This document shows, in pieces, positions 33,751 through 45,999 of a DNA stretch of 64,000 nt. Both the position numbers and the translations under genes were made by a program. The stretch comes from Lycorma delicatula. Its lineage: Eukaryota > Arthropoda > Insecta > Hemiptera > Fulgoridae. The stretch lies in the NCBI RefSeq assembly GCF_047948215.1, contig NC_134455.1, positions 167,630,575-167,694,574 of the forward strand, read 5' to 3'. Numbering within the stretch: the stretch's first letter is position 1; each line of letters begins with the position of its first letter. Below the pieces are notes generated by a model that was not told the DNA's origin, searched no databases, and saw only the letters and a program-made list of their open reading frames with translations.

Positions 33751-34311
33751 CCTTGTTTTACAGCTGTTCGCTCACTTGAGCGAGAAGAAAAAAGCCACAT
33801 TATTTGCTCTGCACGTAACTGAAGGCCGATTCGCTAAGCGAATATTTGCTCAAATAATTAATTCTTTTGAAAAATTGTGAACCGTATATTTGATTGAGTC
33901 GGTTTACGCTTAAAGTTATGCGAAGCAAAACTATGCCTTGCTACAACAGTGCTGTTTTTTCAGATTGATTCTCGAGCTATTTTTTCATACCACTTCTTAT
34001 ACCTCGTGCTTAATGCACCTTAAGTTTCAGTGCAGTGCTTGTAACAGATGCTGTGCTGAACTGTTGAACAGAGCCAAATAAATTTGAGTTTTTTTATATT
34101 TTTTTAATAAAAAATTGTGAACATTAAAAAAGTTTAAAATGTTTATATTAAATATACCTTTTTTTAAATACTCTGTTTTTAAATAAAAATGCACATCAAT
34201 TGTTTTATCTTTAATTATTTTTGAATACTCAGTACTTCTGAGTACTGCAGCTGAAAGCAATGGAAAACTATTGCTGTTTTTTTTCCAAGAAAATGTATGT
34301 TCTCTGCATTT

Positions 34312-35610
34312 TAATGTAACAAAGATGGAGGGCCTTCTTGGTAAAATATTCCAGAGGTAAATTAGTCCCCCGTTCGGATAGCGAAGTTTGATGGGAAGAG
34401 GAAAACTACTTTTCGTCAGGTGATTTTATTCTAAAATCACCGGAGAAGTTTGGTTTCAATAAAATTATAGGGACAAGGGAAGCAATTTCAGCACTCAGGT
34501 TAATAATAGAAGAAAAATTAAACAAAAAACCAACATAAATGGCACTTTATAGCCTTAAAAAGGCATTTGATAACGTATACTGGAATAAAATGTTAAGCAT
34601 TTTAAAAAATGTAGGGTTCTAGTATAGAGATAGAAAAACGATTGCTAATATTAACAGGAACCAAACTTAACAATAATAGTCGAAGAACATAACAAAGAAG
34701 CCGTAATAAAAAAGGGTGTCCGGGAAGGATGTTCCCTATCCCCGTTACTTTTTAATCTTTACATAGAACTAGCTATTAGTGATGTTAAAGAACAATTTAG
34801 ATCCAGAGTAACAATGCAAGGTGAAAAAGTAAAAATTCTTCGATTTTGTGATGATATAGTAACTCTAGCCGAGAGTAAAAAAGATTTACAAGAAACAACG
34901 AATGGCATGGATGAAGTCCTACGTAAAAAGTACCCCACGAAAATAAACAAGTAGAAAACGAAAGTAATGAAATGTGTGAGAAGTAATCTAGATGACTACT
35001 GAATATAAAAACAGGAAGAGAAAATATTATGGTTATAGAAGAATTCTGTTATTTAGGAAGTAAAATTACTAAAGACGGACGAAGCAGGAGCGATATAAAA
35101 TGCCGAATAGCATAAGCGAAACGAGCTTTCACTCAGAAATATAATATTCTTACATAAGAAATTAATTTAAACGTCAGGAGAACATTTTTAAAGTATAAGT
35201 TTGGGGCGTAGCTTTATATGGAAGTGAAACTTGGACGATTGGAGTTCTTGAGAAGAAAAGATTAGAAGCTTTTGAAATGTGGTGCTAAAGGAGAATGTTA
35301 AAAATCATGTGGGTGGATAAAGTGACAAATGAAGAGGTGTTGCGGCAAACTGATGAAGAAAGAAGCATTTGGAAAAATATAGTTAAAAGAACAGACAGAA
35401 ATTATAGGCCACCTGGAACAGTCGCTTTGATATTGGAGGGACAGATAGGTAGGAAAAATTATGCAGGCAGGCAACGTTTGGAATATGTAAAACAAATTTT
35501 TATGGATGTAGGATGTAAGGGATATATCGAAATGAAGCGACTGGCACTAGATAGAGAATCTTGGAGAGCTGCATCAAACCAGTCAAATGCCTGAAGACAA
35601 AAAAAAAAAA
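34312..35610 (+). mobile_element. Internally deleted RTE copy retaining both ends
   Basis: Matches the complete RTE at 3640-6627 at its 5' end (ATG at 34325, first about 18 codons) and its 3' end, with A-tail 35599-35610. Two internal blocks are missing. One joins residue about 19 to about 72 at 34380. The other joins residue about 87 to about 595 near 34431. It also carries many stops and indels. The result is a 1.3-kb derivative. The join points could reflect RNA-level or DNA-level deletion. No exact target duplication was found, so it is old. Confidence 0.88.
34325..35594 (+). pseudogene. RTE EN-RT remnant with two large internal deletions
   Basis: Surviving pieces: the N-terminus; a short endonuclease block (tgggaagaggaaaac near 34391, matching the RWEEEGDFWSGDF region); RT from about residue 595 (FGF, IGTREAI); the region of LEKAFD (degraded); GCSLSP; the FADD region, which reads FCDD here; YLGSKITKDGRSRSDIKCRI near 35050; and the open tail 35295-35594 (MLKIMWVDKVTNEEVLRQTDEE onward). 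The endonuclease catalytic residues and the first half of RT are absent, and several in-frame stops occur. Non-functional. Confidence 0.85.
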
Positions 35611-35874
35611 TTTGAGTAAAACAAAAGCTTATATAATGATGGTAGACTGTAACTCCCTATAGATTATTTTACTTACTGAAAATGAGAATAGAATGTTTAA
35701 TTTTTTTTTTTTTTATTATTATTCATTGATCCTTTTTATTACAAGATTAACCACCGGGTTTGTTTTGTCCAGTGATAAATCGTCCCACATCAACTGTTTA
35801 ACAGTTGATTTTGAAATTCGAAAATTGTGAGGTTAAATTTTATTAGAGGTAAGTTAATTTTACACGAATCTGAA

Positions 35875-36000
35875 TACAATACAGTGGATATCGGTGTACG
35901 TTATTGGTTGGGGTTCAGTTAACCACACATCTCAGAAATGGTCGGGCTGAGTATATAAAATTACCCCTTACTTGTCATATATATCGTCCTCATCCACGTT
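35875..36000 (+). repeat. Fragment of the SINE-like family (third copy)
   Basis: Shares GGTTCAGTTAACCACACAT, CTCAGAAATGGTCG and TATATCGTCCTCATCC-like words with the minus strands of 50912-51148 and 62324-62493. Tail and 5' end are not clear, so it is an old partial copy. Confidence 0.7.
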
Positions 36001-36342
36001 AGACCATGGAGTTGCTTATTTTTCATTGTTCTCAAATTGAACAGATCTCAAGGTATGCATTAGGAAATTAACAGAACTATTGATAAAAACTAATAAAATA
36101 TATGTATATGGGTGCTGCTATGGAAGACTACCCATGTGGTGTTCCATAACTTAATTCGAAGGATTACAGGGACCGAACTCGGAATGACAGCTCTTCTTTT
36201 CAGAAAGCAAACGTTTTGGAAAATGCCATAAATTCCATTGAGCAGAACACAAACACTGAATTTTGGTGGAAAGAGGAATCATAACCTAAAGTAGCTGTAC
36301 TTCGAATCTGATAAAACTTAGCACAGCATAAAATAACTTAGC

Positions 36343-36753
36343 TTAGCTTTTTGTGAGAGTCGGTCTTAATTCTCTGCTGTGTAACAGAGGGCAACCGATA
36401 ACACTCATAAATGTGGAGAGATGACGAAGATAAATATTTTGTCTTTTGGCTTCTGTTAACAAGCTACAGGTACACTCATTATACGATCGACGAACGTAGT
36501 CGCTAAATAACCCCGAAGCAAGAAATCTGCACCGCGTAATTGGAGATTTCCAGAATAACACACGAATCAATCGATCAATCCTACCCACCGCCCAATGAGG
36601 CGTGAAGAAGAGAAACAACGAAAAGGAAGTCGCCTGGCTCCCCGCTAAACTTCTCTCATTACGACTTTCGCTTCTATCTTCCTCACGTTGCTCCAAAAGT
36701 TCTCTTCTGTTCAGTTTCTTTACTTCATTTCTTCTAGTTCGGTTGGCGAGCAC
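36343..36753 (-). other. Unassigned 136-codon frame, GC-richer than flanks
   Basis: The frame from 36753 begins MLANRTRRNEVKKLNRREL with an Arg/Glu-rich start (REEDRSESRNERS). It then continues with SFSLFLFFTPHWAVGRIDR and a Cys/Ser-containing end. I recognise no domain. Length and composition are somewhat unusual for this AT-rich background, so an exon or an old transposon piece is possible, but chance is not excluded. Confidence 0.25.
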
Positions 36754-37458
36754 CTTTATATTTTCTAAGTAGGAACTTCTAGTCTACTCGTTTTCTTTTT
36801 ACATTATTTGATTTTTTCCATGAAAGAGCTTTTTTATTCATTTAGCTCTTACTTACTTTAATATCGTAGCTTGTTTATTTAGTTTCAGTTTCTTATTACT
36901 TGTTTCAAGATATTCACAAAATATACGCTATTGGGAAAAGGTGATTTAGTACTGGAGGTATTGGAAATCCAGGTGACAAAATTTATGGCAAATTTAGGTT
37001 AATGTTGTTCTCCGATGATGTACTAGCTGATTAATTGCTGTTGAAGTAAGTCATTATACAAAAAACCTATTATTCTTTTAATTCAACAAAATTTGCTTCT
37101 AATTTAAAAAAAAAACATTGTTTTATTGTATAACGTGGTCTAAAACAATTTTTCACTGCTGCAATAAGTTTATATGTGCTGGCTTAATATTGGTAAGAAT
37201 CGAAGCGGTTTTAAGCCTGAAATTACATACGTATTGGTTCATATATAATTGTTTCTTTTTTTTTATTTCAGGAAATTTCGCTCGATATTATAGATAATAA
37301 TTTTAGACCTTTTTTTTTTGTAGATTTTTGTCTTAATTCTTATTGGGTATATTTTTATCTTTTTCTATATTTTTTTTATTTTTAGTAAGCGTTTTAAGGA
37401 AACAGGCCAATTATATAGTAAATTAGGTTATCATATTATTAAAATGTTTCATCTTTCG

Positions 37459-37545
37459 TCACCTAGACAGCTAAGTCGGTAGAATGAGCTAATAATAATA
37501 CAGATGATCTCCGGTTCGATATTCCATGTCGTGTCGGGCTTCAAA
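37459..37545 (+). repeat. tRNA-like SINE head
   Basis: Reads ACAGCTAAGTCGGTAGAATG (A-box-like) and, 30 bp on, CCGGTTCGATATTCC (B-box-like, consensus GGTTCGANTCC), then GTCGTGTCGGGC. Box order and spacing fit a tRNA-derived SINE promoter. Acceptor pairing is poor, so it is not a functional tRNA gene. Confidence 0.6.
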
Positions 37546-40372
37546 TATATATGTTATCAGTCACCTTAAACCTTCTCAATACCTAAATCAAAGTCGATAT
37601 TTATATAATACTCCACATTACTTTTCACGTTTACAAAGAAGACAATGCTTTTGATTAATCCCTTAAATACTGCTTAAATTCAATATTAATTTATATCGTA
37701 GAACTTCAGTTTTGTTGCCGAGAAAAAATGCTAAACTGATTTGATTGAATCACCTAGAGCTGATCATCAAAGAACGGAAAGGTCTTCCCTTATTCCTTAT
37801 TCTCTTCATACAGAAGGTGAAATAACGGCTTTCTAGAAATGTTAACCAACAGCAAATTTACCAGTCCGATACACTAATACAAACTCTTTTGTTTGCTGCG
37901 TACTTTATAATCATTTCATTAAAACATTTTTCTTAACATTATTTTTAAGAACGATAAGTTTTATTCTAAAATTACCTACTTTAAATAATTTAAAAATATG
38001 TTTATATTAACCAAGCAGTCGTATGTTTGTTAAAGTGCACTTGCATCCACAACACGCATTTACGTCTTCACCTATAGTTTACCGCTGGAAACAGGTATAC
38101 AATACGGGTACAAGTTTTCACGCACCTTTAGATACCGTTTAAGTACTATTATTATGATAATTCCTTAGTTTAAAATAGTTGTTCTGACTGTATGAATGAG
38201 TTGTTCTTTTCGGGTAACTTATTGTTTCAAACATGTTTTAACAAAAATTTAAATAATTTATACATAATAAAAAATTTCCTAAAATAATAAATGTTTAACA
38301 GTTTTAATTTTAGTTAATATTGAAATAAACGAATACAACAAGCAGCTTTTGAAAGTTAATTGAATATATTTTAAGAACAAATAATGAATAATCATTATTG
38401 CGTTTTTTAACACAGTTATTTCTTATTAATTACTTTTTCTGAAAAAAATCGACGTTTTATAGATTAAAAAAATGTCGCTTTACATTCTACTATTACATTT
38501 TAAAAAAAGGCTCTATTTTTATGGACTGCACTTTACATAAGTTAATTAAAGATATACAGATTAAACAAATTGTTACTCGATTTTATTAGTCATTTACGTT
38601 TTAGATCATAGCAATACTAATTTACATCATAGAGAGAAATTAAGGAAAATTAAAAACCTTTCAGCTTCTTTTCCTTGTAGAGGCATCTTCTCACAAAATT
38701 CTTAATTCTCAAGTAAATTGAGAAAATATTACGCAAAGACCTTTACGTTTGCAAAACGGGTGAAAACATGCTTTCTTAAAAAAGCAAATTTGGTTGATTT
38801 TAGATGTAATTTTGTACGGGAAAAATCTTAAATCATTAGATTTTTGTAAATTTAAATTAAATTAAATTAAATATTTCCAATATTATTTTTATTTTTCCCC
38901 TAAATCAATATTTTTTTCAAAATGTTTGAAAAACGTTGATTTTTTTCACTCCTTTACGGTAAATTAAAGGATGAATTCGAATATTTTGGAGAAATTTTAG
39001 GATATAGTACGCCATTTGAGACCCATTCCAACAACAGAGTTAACTCAGTAAAATTTCGACTCTCTGTCCTAATTTTACTAATTTATTTATTCCCTAACGA
39101 TTACTATTTTATAACTACTAGTTCATAGTCCATTTTATTATTGCTTATTTAACAACCGATGTGAAAGAAAATAAATCCTTCATTTCCGATATGTATGGTT
39201 TAGTTCTTTACGTAGTTTTCTTTAACAGCGAAATAGTTTCTGACAGATTTGTTATTAATCGCGTAATATATATTATTACTATATTTTTTAATTTGTTTAC
39301 CTTATGAAACTATGGCCAAGACGATAGCAGAAACCAAACGCCGGATATCGTCAATAGGCTAGTTAATAATGTTTAAGCCTTTTCTCTCGTTGTCGATCTG
39401 TGAAATCACATTTATCCTAAAAATTTAAATATTATTTCCTGCTACGTAAATCTTTAGTTGAATTAAAATGCTATTTTACTTGAATTAATACTATTCTACT
39501 TTCGCTGTATTAAGCTACGTAATATAAACATTACTGACAAAGCTTGATAGCCCTAATAATCAGTGATTAGGTTTTATTAATTTTGTTTACAACGTTTTGA
39601 GCCATGCTACAAAAAATCTATACACAGTGATATGATAAATAGTTCTCAAATTTTAATTTTATGTTTGCCCTGGTGTCACGACAAAGTAATTTTTTAGTGA
39701 ATACGATTCGCAGTTTGTGTTTTTTTTTTTGTATCTAAGAATAGAATTTATGCTGGTATGATGATGAGCTCAAACAAGGTGATAAACTGTATTATACCGT
39801 CAAGGCTACTACCTGGTAATTATTTCTTTCAAATAGAAGCCCCTTATTTTACCATTGATCATTGATACTATATCTTATCGACTTTTTTTGTTTTATCTTT
39901 CATCTCCTACGTCCCGTTCCGTAAACTGATATTTTTCTGTCTTGTTTATAAATGTTACTAGTTTTTATAGTCTGATAATACTAGTCGAATTTTTAAAGCT
40001 ATGATACTACTCTAAATAAGACTATAATTAATAATGAAACTTTAAGAAAATATTAACAATGATACCTTTTATTTATAACAGGTATATAAAACAAAATGCT
40101 ACAATGCATAGTGGAATAGTGCATTATTATTGCCTGTTTCTGTTGAGATTTAAAAATATATTAAATAAATAAATAGTGCACTTTATGCTACTTTCAAGAA
40201 GTAAGCTGCAGTGTTAGTGTTTATCGAAAAAACCTTTTTCGAACAGTGTTTGAAAAATTGACAATAAAGCAACTTTCAAACGTAATTTGTAATTTAAAAA
40301 TAATTTTAGACACTTTTTTCCATTATTTTTTTTATTTACAATGCACCTTGTCACACTGTACTCTCAATTAAT

Positions 40373-40678
40373 AAGTTTTTGGCAAATAAAAACATTCCTG
40401 TAGTTCCTCAACCACCTGATTCACCTAACTTGAGTCCCTGAGACTTTTCCTTGTTCCCGACTTTAAAAAAACACCTCAAAGGACATCATTTTGGAACAGT
40501 AGAAAAAATTTTAAAAAATGTAACCGACCATCTGAAGGATATTCCGATTTTTGAGTACCAACACTACTATGAAGAGTGGGAAAACCGTTTCAAGCGTTAC
40601 GTCGTTTCCCAAGGAAACTATTTCGAAGGTGATATAGACTCCATGTATAATTGGATTGTAAATAAAATATTTTCCTGA
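40373..40678 (+). pseudogene. mariner-type transposase C-terminal fragment
   Basis: The frame reads KFLANKNIPVVPQPPDSPNL, an in-frame TGA at 40439-40441, then DFSLFPTLKKHLKGHHFGTVE. It continues NVTDHLKDIPIFEYQHYYEEW and VVSQGNYFEGD, and stops at 40678. This is the C-terminal third of a mariner-family transposase, a DDE enzyme that excises and inserts the transposon. It includes the degraded region of the last catalytic aspartate (SPDLxPxDF in the family). Upstream catalytic motifs, the DNA-binding domain and terminal inverted repeats were not found. An old fragment, non-functional. Confidence 0.85.
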
Positions 40679-43600
40679 ACCAGTCTCATTACTTTATTTA
40701 CAGACCTCGTATGTCACGTGTTAAACACTCACAATTTCTACGTATTAAACGCTCAAAATTGTTTTATTTGTTACTTTCCACCTTTATGTTTTTAATACTT
40801 TCTGTTCTTTTAAGTAAGTACCATTTTTTCTATAAAAGCATACTTAACTAGAAAATCTTTATTTTTTTTCCTTACAAACTATTTTTGTTCTCTGTTTTTT
40901 CCTGTTAAAAATAGAGTATTGTAGAGGCGGTGTTATTCCTAACGATGAAAAAGTTTAAAGATCAACTAGCTTTATGAATACTTTCACAGGCAGTCAAAAA
41001 TTCATTTGCTATTAAATCGTTAAGCTTATCTATATAAATTGTTTTCATTCTCCAATGAAAAATCGGAACATAATACATTATTACGCGATATAGAACATAT
41101 GTTACCGTTTAATTGTAAATATAATATTATAACTTGGCGATTAATCCTAACTTGTATAATTTGATTTTAATACTATGTGATTTTATTGAAAAAAATTAAA
41201 GAAACAAGAAAACGAAAACGGAATCATGAAATACATAGAAGAAAATTAAAGTATTAAACAATTAAAACGGGAATGAAAGCTCTATCCGAGATCAAATTTC
41301 TTTTCGAGTGAAATAACAGTAATTTATAATTTTTTCAAGAAATTATAATGCATTCCAAGGTTTCCTGGAAATTAATCACATTCTAGTTCACACAGTTCCA
41401 CAATTCGCAGTAAAATATTACTTTACATAACTTGGGTAAAGGTGCTATATAATATAGTTAGTTTGATTTATGTTCCTTAATGCGGTGCAACAATAACCAT
41501 AAACGAAGTGAATAACTAAGAAAAGATGTTTATTTTAATAAGCATCGACAAAAATCATTTTAAAAAATACTCTACTTTAAAATGTAGTAATTCATCGTTG
41601 TTCATATTATTACTATTCACGCACTCACATCTATTGATATAAAAAAAAATAATAGAATAATAGCGATTACAATAATGTTTATTATTTAGATCATTTCAGT
41701 GACTTGTGGAGTTAATTATTAATGCAAATATATTGTGATATAAAGATTAAATTAATTAATAAAGTTAAAAAAATAAATAAATAAATAAAATCAAACGCAA
41801 TGATATCGTAATGCACAGCAGTATTAGCCATGCCTTTAGTTTGTTTGTACTTAGATATTTTAGACATTGAATCATCTGATAACATAGTTGTACGTTAGAA
41901 TAAAGAAGTGACAGAAAATAAGATTTGAAAAGATCAGCTATAATATTTCAATATCAACTATTTAGCGAATGATTGTGTTAATGATACGGAACGTCACTGA
42001 AACCCTCATTTTACTGTAAATTCTCTAAGTGACGTTTTGTGATTTGTGAGGCAGTGTTCTGATAACATTTTTGAGTTATATCTATCTATGGAATGAATCC
42101 TAGAAGAGAGTTTTAAAATAAATCTTTAAAGAATTGAATAATACTAAGAAACGAGAAAACATTTTTCAAGCAAATTTTCATTTAGTGTAGATTTTTTAAT
42201 ATAGTTTCAGAAATAATAAAATTTAAAAAAAACAACACAAAAGAGTACTTAGTTGCTGAAGTTTGCAAAATGCTCCAAAAATAAGCAACGTTATAAATGT
42301 TATAAGAGCTGTATTATGTTGATAAATTATGAAATAATTTTAAGATAAAACAGAATTATTAAAGCAATATGTTTAACTATATTTTCCCTAATATATACTA
42401 ATTTTGTCTTTTTCTATCATTAATGAGAACGCATAACTTTGAGGTCTCAACCATTTCCTCCATAACTTTGAGGTCTCGCTATTTGCAATAATTTACTGAA
42501 ACTTATCCGTGTTACTAGGAAGGGATTTCTGGATTCATAAAAATTATAAACTATAAATAATTAAAATACGTTATGTCCTGTAAAATTTTGTTTCCAAATA
42601 ATTTAAGCTCATTTCCGATAATCTAAAAAGTTAAAAATGTATAAGTATTTCGAGTACAATCATTTTCGTTTTTTAAAATAAAATTATTAATACCTAATTT
42701 TAATCGCTTACTAATATCTCACAATGATTATTTCTGTTAAAAATGGGACAATTTTTCTAATCTGAAGAATAATAAATTATTATTATTTATTGGATTTGAT
42801 GGCATCAGTAGCTAAAGTCAACAGCCACATGCTATGCCCTCATTCGCACTCTTTTAGCGGACTGGTATAACGCTCGCGTTCGACGAGAGTGAGGTTTGAT
42901 ATAGCCTGTGTCTTAAATTTGTTGAACGATAAGAGTAACGCTTGCAGTAAGGCTTGTGACTCCGACGTTAAGTGGATTTACGTTCAACATTTCCTTGCTT
43001 TAGACAATATTTCTTCAGATCGCATTAAAATATTAGCGTTTATAGAAGATTATAGGGTATTTGCTGCAGTGTGGGACGTGAACCATAATTACTAAGACTT
43101 TGAATTATAGTTTTTAGAATGTCTGGTATTTCTGATGATAAGAATTGTTTAGTTATTTTAAAGAAGTAATTCAGTAACATAAATGAATTTCCCGGCCAAA
43201 TATCTAAATGTGATCGCCAATTTCATTTCAACAAACACTGATTCTCTGAAACGAGTACACTGTCTTGTTATAATCATTAGGTCCACTATCCCCAAAAGCA
43301 TATAAAAGTTATTTTTAAAACAAGCGTAAAGGTTTTAAACAGAACGTTATCATTGAATTCCAAACCCCTCAATTATCTTGAATATCGTCTTTTTACAAAT
43401 CTTTAATCTGTATGGATCCTGGTGTTTTTCGATTTGTCTTCCTAAATTTTCTGAAACTGTAAACATATCACTTATACCGACTAACATAGCAGCATTAGAC
43501 ACACATCTGTCCAATACATCTAATTCAGCGTTTACACGTATTGTTAAGTTTAACGATTACTAAAGCACAATAAGAACAGGTTGAGGTATGCGTCCATTAT

Positions 43601-43804
43601 ATACGCCAAAAGACATACATTTGTCGAATACATGGAATTGAAAAGAAATGTAAAACTGCAAGATTAAGATAAAAGTTTCCAATTGTGGACATAGCTTATG
43701 TGGTCTTTCAGCCACATAAGTATTTAGCAAAAAACAATTACTCTTCTGGACATAAAACATACACGTGAAATTATCTTTTCCGTACTATTTTCCGTATTAT
43801 TTTA
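40679..43804. other. AT-rich stretch, no confident gene
   Basis: No gene is supported except a possible MADF-like remnant at 42889-43095. The interval is otherwise low-GC with homopolymer runs. Confidence 0.5.
42889..43095 (+). pseudogene. Possible MADF-domain remnant
   Basis: The end of a 68-codon frame reads KILAFIEDYRVFAAVWDVNH, resembling the first helix of MADF DNA-binding domains (pattern LI..YR..P.LWDV.H..Y). Only this helix is recognisable. The frame ends right after NHNY, and the upstream part (LLNDKSNACSKACDSDVKW) shows nothing known. MADF proteins occur as transcription factors and as partners of some DNA transposons. The match is short and could be coincidence. Confidence 0.3.
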
Positions 43805-43985
43805 TCGCAAGTCAAGTCTTGCGATAGACAGGAGAATGAACCGGCAGATCCCGGGTTTGAAACCGAGTCAGGATTAGGATTTTTCTTAGACTACAAAAAT
43901 TTGTCTCCTGCAGCGACTGCAATTCGGGTATAAATCTGTAGTCGCGTAAGGAATGAAATAATTATTTCTTCTTTTTTTAATTTTC
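43805..43985 (+). repeat. Probable SINE remnant with B-box-like element
   Basis: AGGAGAATGAACCGGCAGAT precedes CCCGGGTTTGAAACCG, which resembles a B box (GGTTCGAAACC). A body with GTCTCCTGCAG and GTAGTCGCGTAAGGAATGAA follows, then an AT-rich tail ending in a T-rich run. The arrangement suggests a tRNA-derived SINE. No duplication was identified. Confidence 0.5.
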
Positions 43986-45999
43986 AGTCTACTTCTTTTT
44001 AAAGTCTACTGGATGATGGCAGGATAGTACTCTATAATTAGAATTTAAGTGACGCATGAAATCAGTGGATAACATTTATTGCCGTAATGAAATATGTATA
44101 GCAAGGCTAATCGGTATTGATCGGTAAAGCGCTCTTAATTATCAATGAGTCAGTCTTAAAATTCTTCACAAGAAAGCCTTTGTATTGAATATCTACTATT
44201 ATATCACGGAACAATGATTGATACTTTACATTTAATTACGTGTTCTTTTCATTCTAAAAGGTTTTATTCTCGGCTTTCACATTTTTGTTTTAATTAAAAT
44301 ATTTAATAAACCAACTGAATTTAAAGTAACCTAAAGATTTTGGCTTCTAAATTCTTAAGAAATATCTCTTAATTCGGTTTAGCTCAGTAGACTTTAATTC
44401 CAAGAGAACAAATATTTTTCAGTGCGATTTCAAATCGATGATGCATAATCGTTTCGGATTTGAAATTTCCTCAGAATAGCTGGTCCACAAAATATGTTTT
44501 TCAGTCTCTCAGTATTCCGAAAGTATCTCAGAAATTAAACAGCGGATTTCTATGAAACTTGAACCAAAGTAAGAAGGTACGGTATTTATAAGATATTACA
44601 AAGTAAAGCTCTTTACATTTTATAAGCAAAATAAAAACCAGTGTAAACGAAATATATAAAGACGGTTATTTAAAAGGAATTGAAAATTCTATAACAGCAA
44701 TTCAAAAAATTACTCGCTGAGTTGATGGATCGTAATTAAATTTAAATATAGATAATACCGTTGCATTGTGCTTCTGAGAAAAATTAACATTGCTGATCGC
44801 GTGGGTAGAATTCCAATTAACGACAAAAATAGTCTTTCTTTTGGCCTTAGAAAGAAATTTCTGGATATTTTATTAGACGACAATGTTTCTTGGGATGACC
44901 TAAATGATTTCGTTGAAAGTCAAAAGCTAACCGTACTGTTGATGGCTTTCTCAAAAGGTTAAAACTAAAGTTTTCAAGATACAGAAATTATCTGTCAGAT
45001 CATTCTTTAGTACCCATAAGTATGAATCGTATAGATCGATATTAGAAAATTAAAAATGTTAACTTATCTATGTTAATGAACATGCATGTTCTTGTATTAA
45101 TGAACTTGCCATCTTTGCTGAGAAAAATAGTCACTTTTTCTTTTAAAAAAAATTAATAATAATATATCCACTCCTATCAAACCACACAACGGATATATTT
45201 TCGTATCATTCAACAGAAAACTCTGTCTTGTAAAAAAAGGTCTTATTATGCATCCGTTGCCCACCTTTTTAATGGATTAGCTAACCACCTAAAAAATCTT
45301 CCCTCAAATTTATTTAAAATGCAGTTGCAAAATTTTATTTTACAGTAATTATATTAATCTGTCGATGAATTTTTAAACAATCCGTGAAAAGGGTTTTCAA
45401 TTATATCTGAATTACCTTAGCAATATTTTATCTGTATAAATAAAAGACAATTTTCGTTTTGTTTGTGCCCTAATAATTCAAAAACTGCTTAACCGATTTC
45501 GTTGAAAATTTCACAATTTATTATTATTTTTTACCGGGAGTGTTTACATGTTATTATTTCCATAATATTTAATAATATAATAATGTAATTTTCGACTTCT
45601 GTGGAAGTCGACATTAACATAGACAACGCCGGATATAAACAATGACAATCGATATAGACGATATATCTCGATGTATACAACGAAATTAAATTTAGTAAAA
45701 GAAGATTTAGGTTATTTATTTATACGTTTTTTTTTTTAATAATTTATATACTAGTAAGATTGGTGAGGTTTGAACTGTGGTAAACATTCTGGCAATAGCA
45801 AAATATTGCCGCGTCACTAGTGAATTTATATTTTTAATAATTAATAAGGACTTTAATTCCATCTATTTTCTTTCTTATAATTTATGTTTTTTATATTTAT
45901 AATTAATCTTACGATGTACATAATATATTATTAACAGTACCGATCCGAATAAAAAGTGTATTTATTAGTCTCAATTTCCCCCTTACAGAATTTTTATCT
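43986..45999. other. AT-rich stretch, no gene; one repeat-like block
   Basis: The block 45430-45560 (AATAATTCAAAAACTGCTTAACCGATTTCG and following) has the style of a dispersed non-coding repeat but has no second copy in the window. The frame at 44768-44962 (MLLRKINIADRVGRIP) is unrecognised. Confidence 0.45.

Larger units (their letters stand above)
29873..34311. other. AT-rich stretch, no recognised gene
   Basis: No protein similarity seen. Short items inside: an (ATTAC)4 run near 30102-30121; a 21-bp string shared with one mismatch between 30168-30188 and 31659-31679; an alternating purine-pyrimidine run (GCGCGCACGCGCACACA) near 32660-32690; and a tRNA A-box-like piece at 33721-33750. The 65-codon frame at 32209-32406 is unrecognised. 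Confidence 0.5.
35611..40372. other. AT-rich stretch with scattered repeat fragments
   Basis: No recognised protein apart from the entries listed inside (35875-36000 SINE-like fragment, 36343-36753 unassigned frame, 37459-37545 tRNA-like head). A short AAATT tandem lies near 38860-38872. The rest is low-GC sequence without visible structure. Confidence 0.5.

Noticed and set aside
37459..37545. Functional tRNA gene
   Set aside because: Box-like motifs are present but acceptor and anticodon stems do not pair well.
40373..40678. Domesticated mariner-derived host gene
   Set aside because: An in-frame stop, missing catalytic domain and no upstream exon-like sequence point to a dead fragment.
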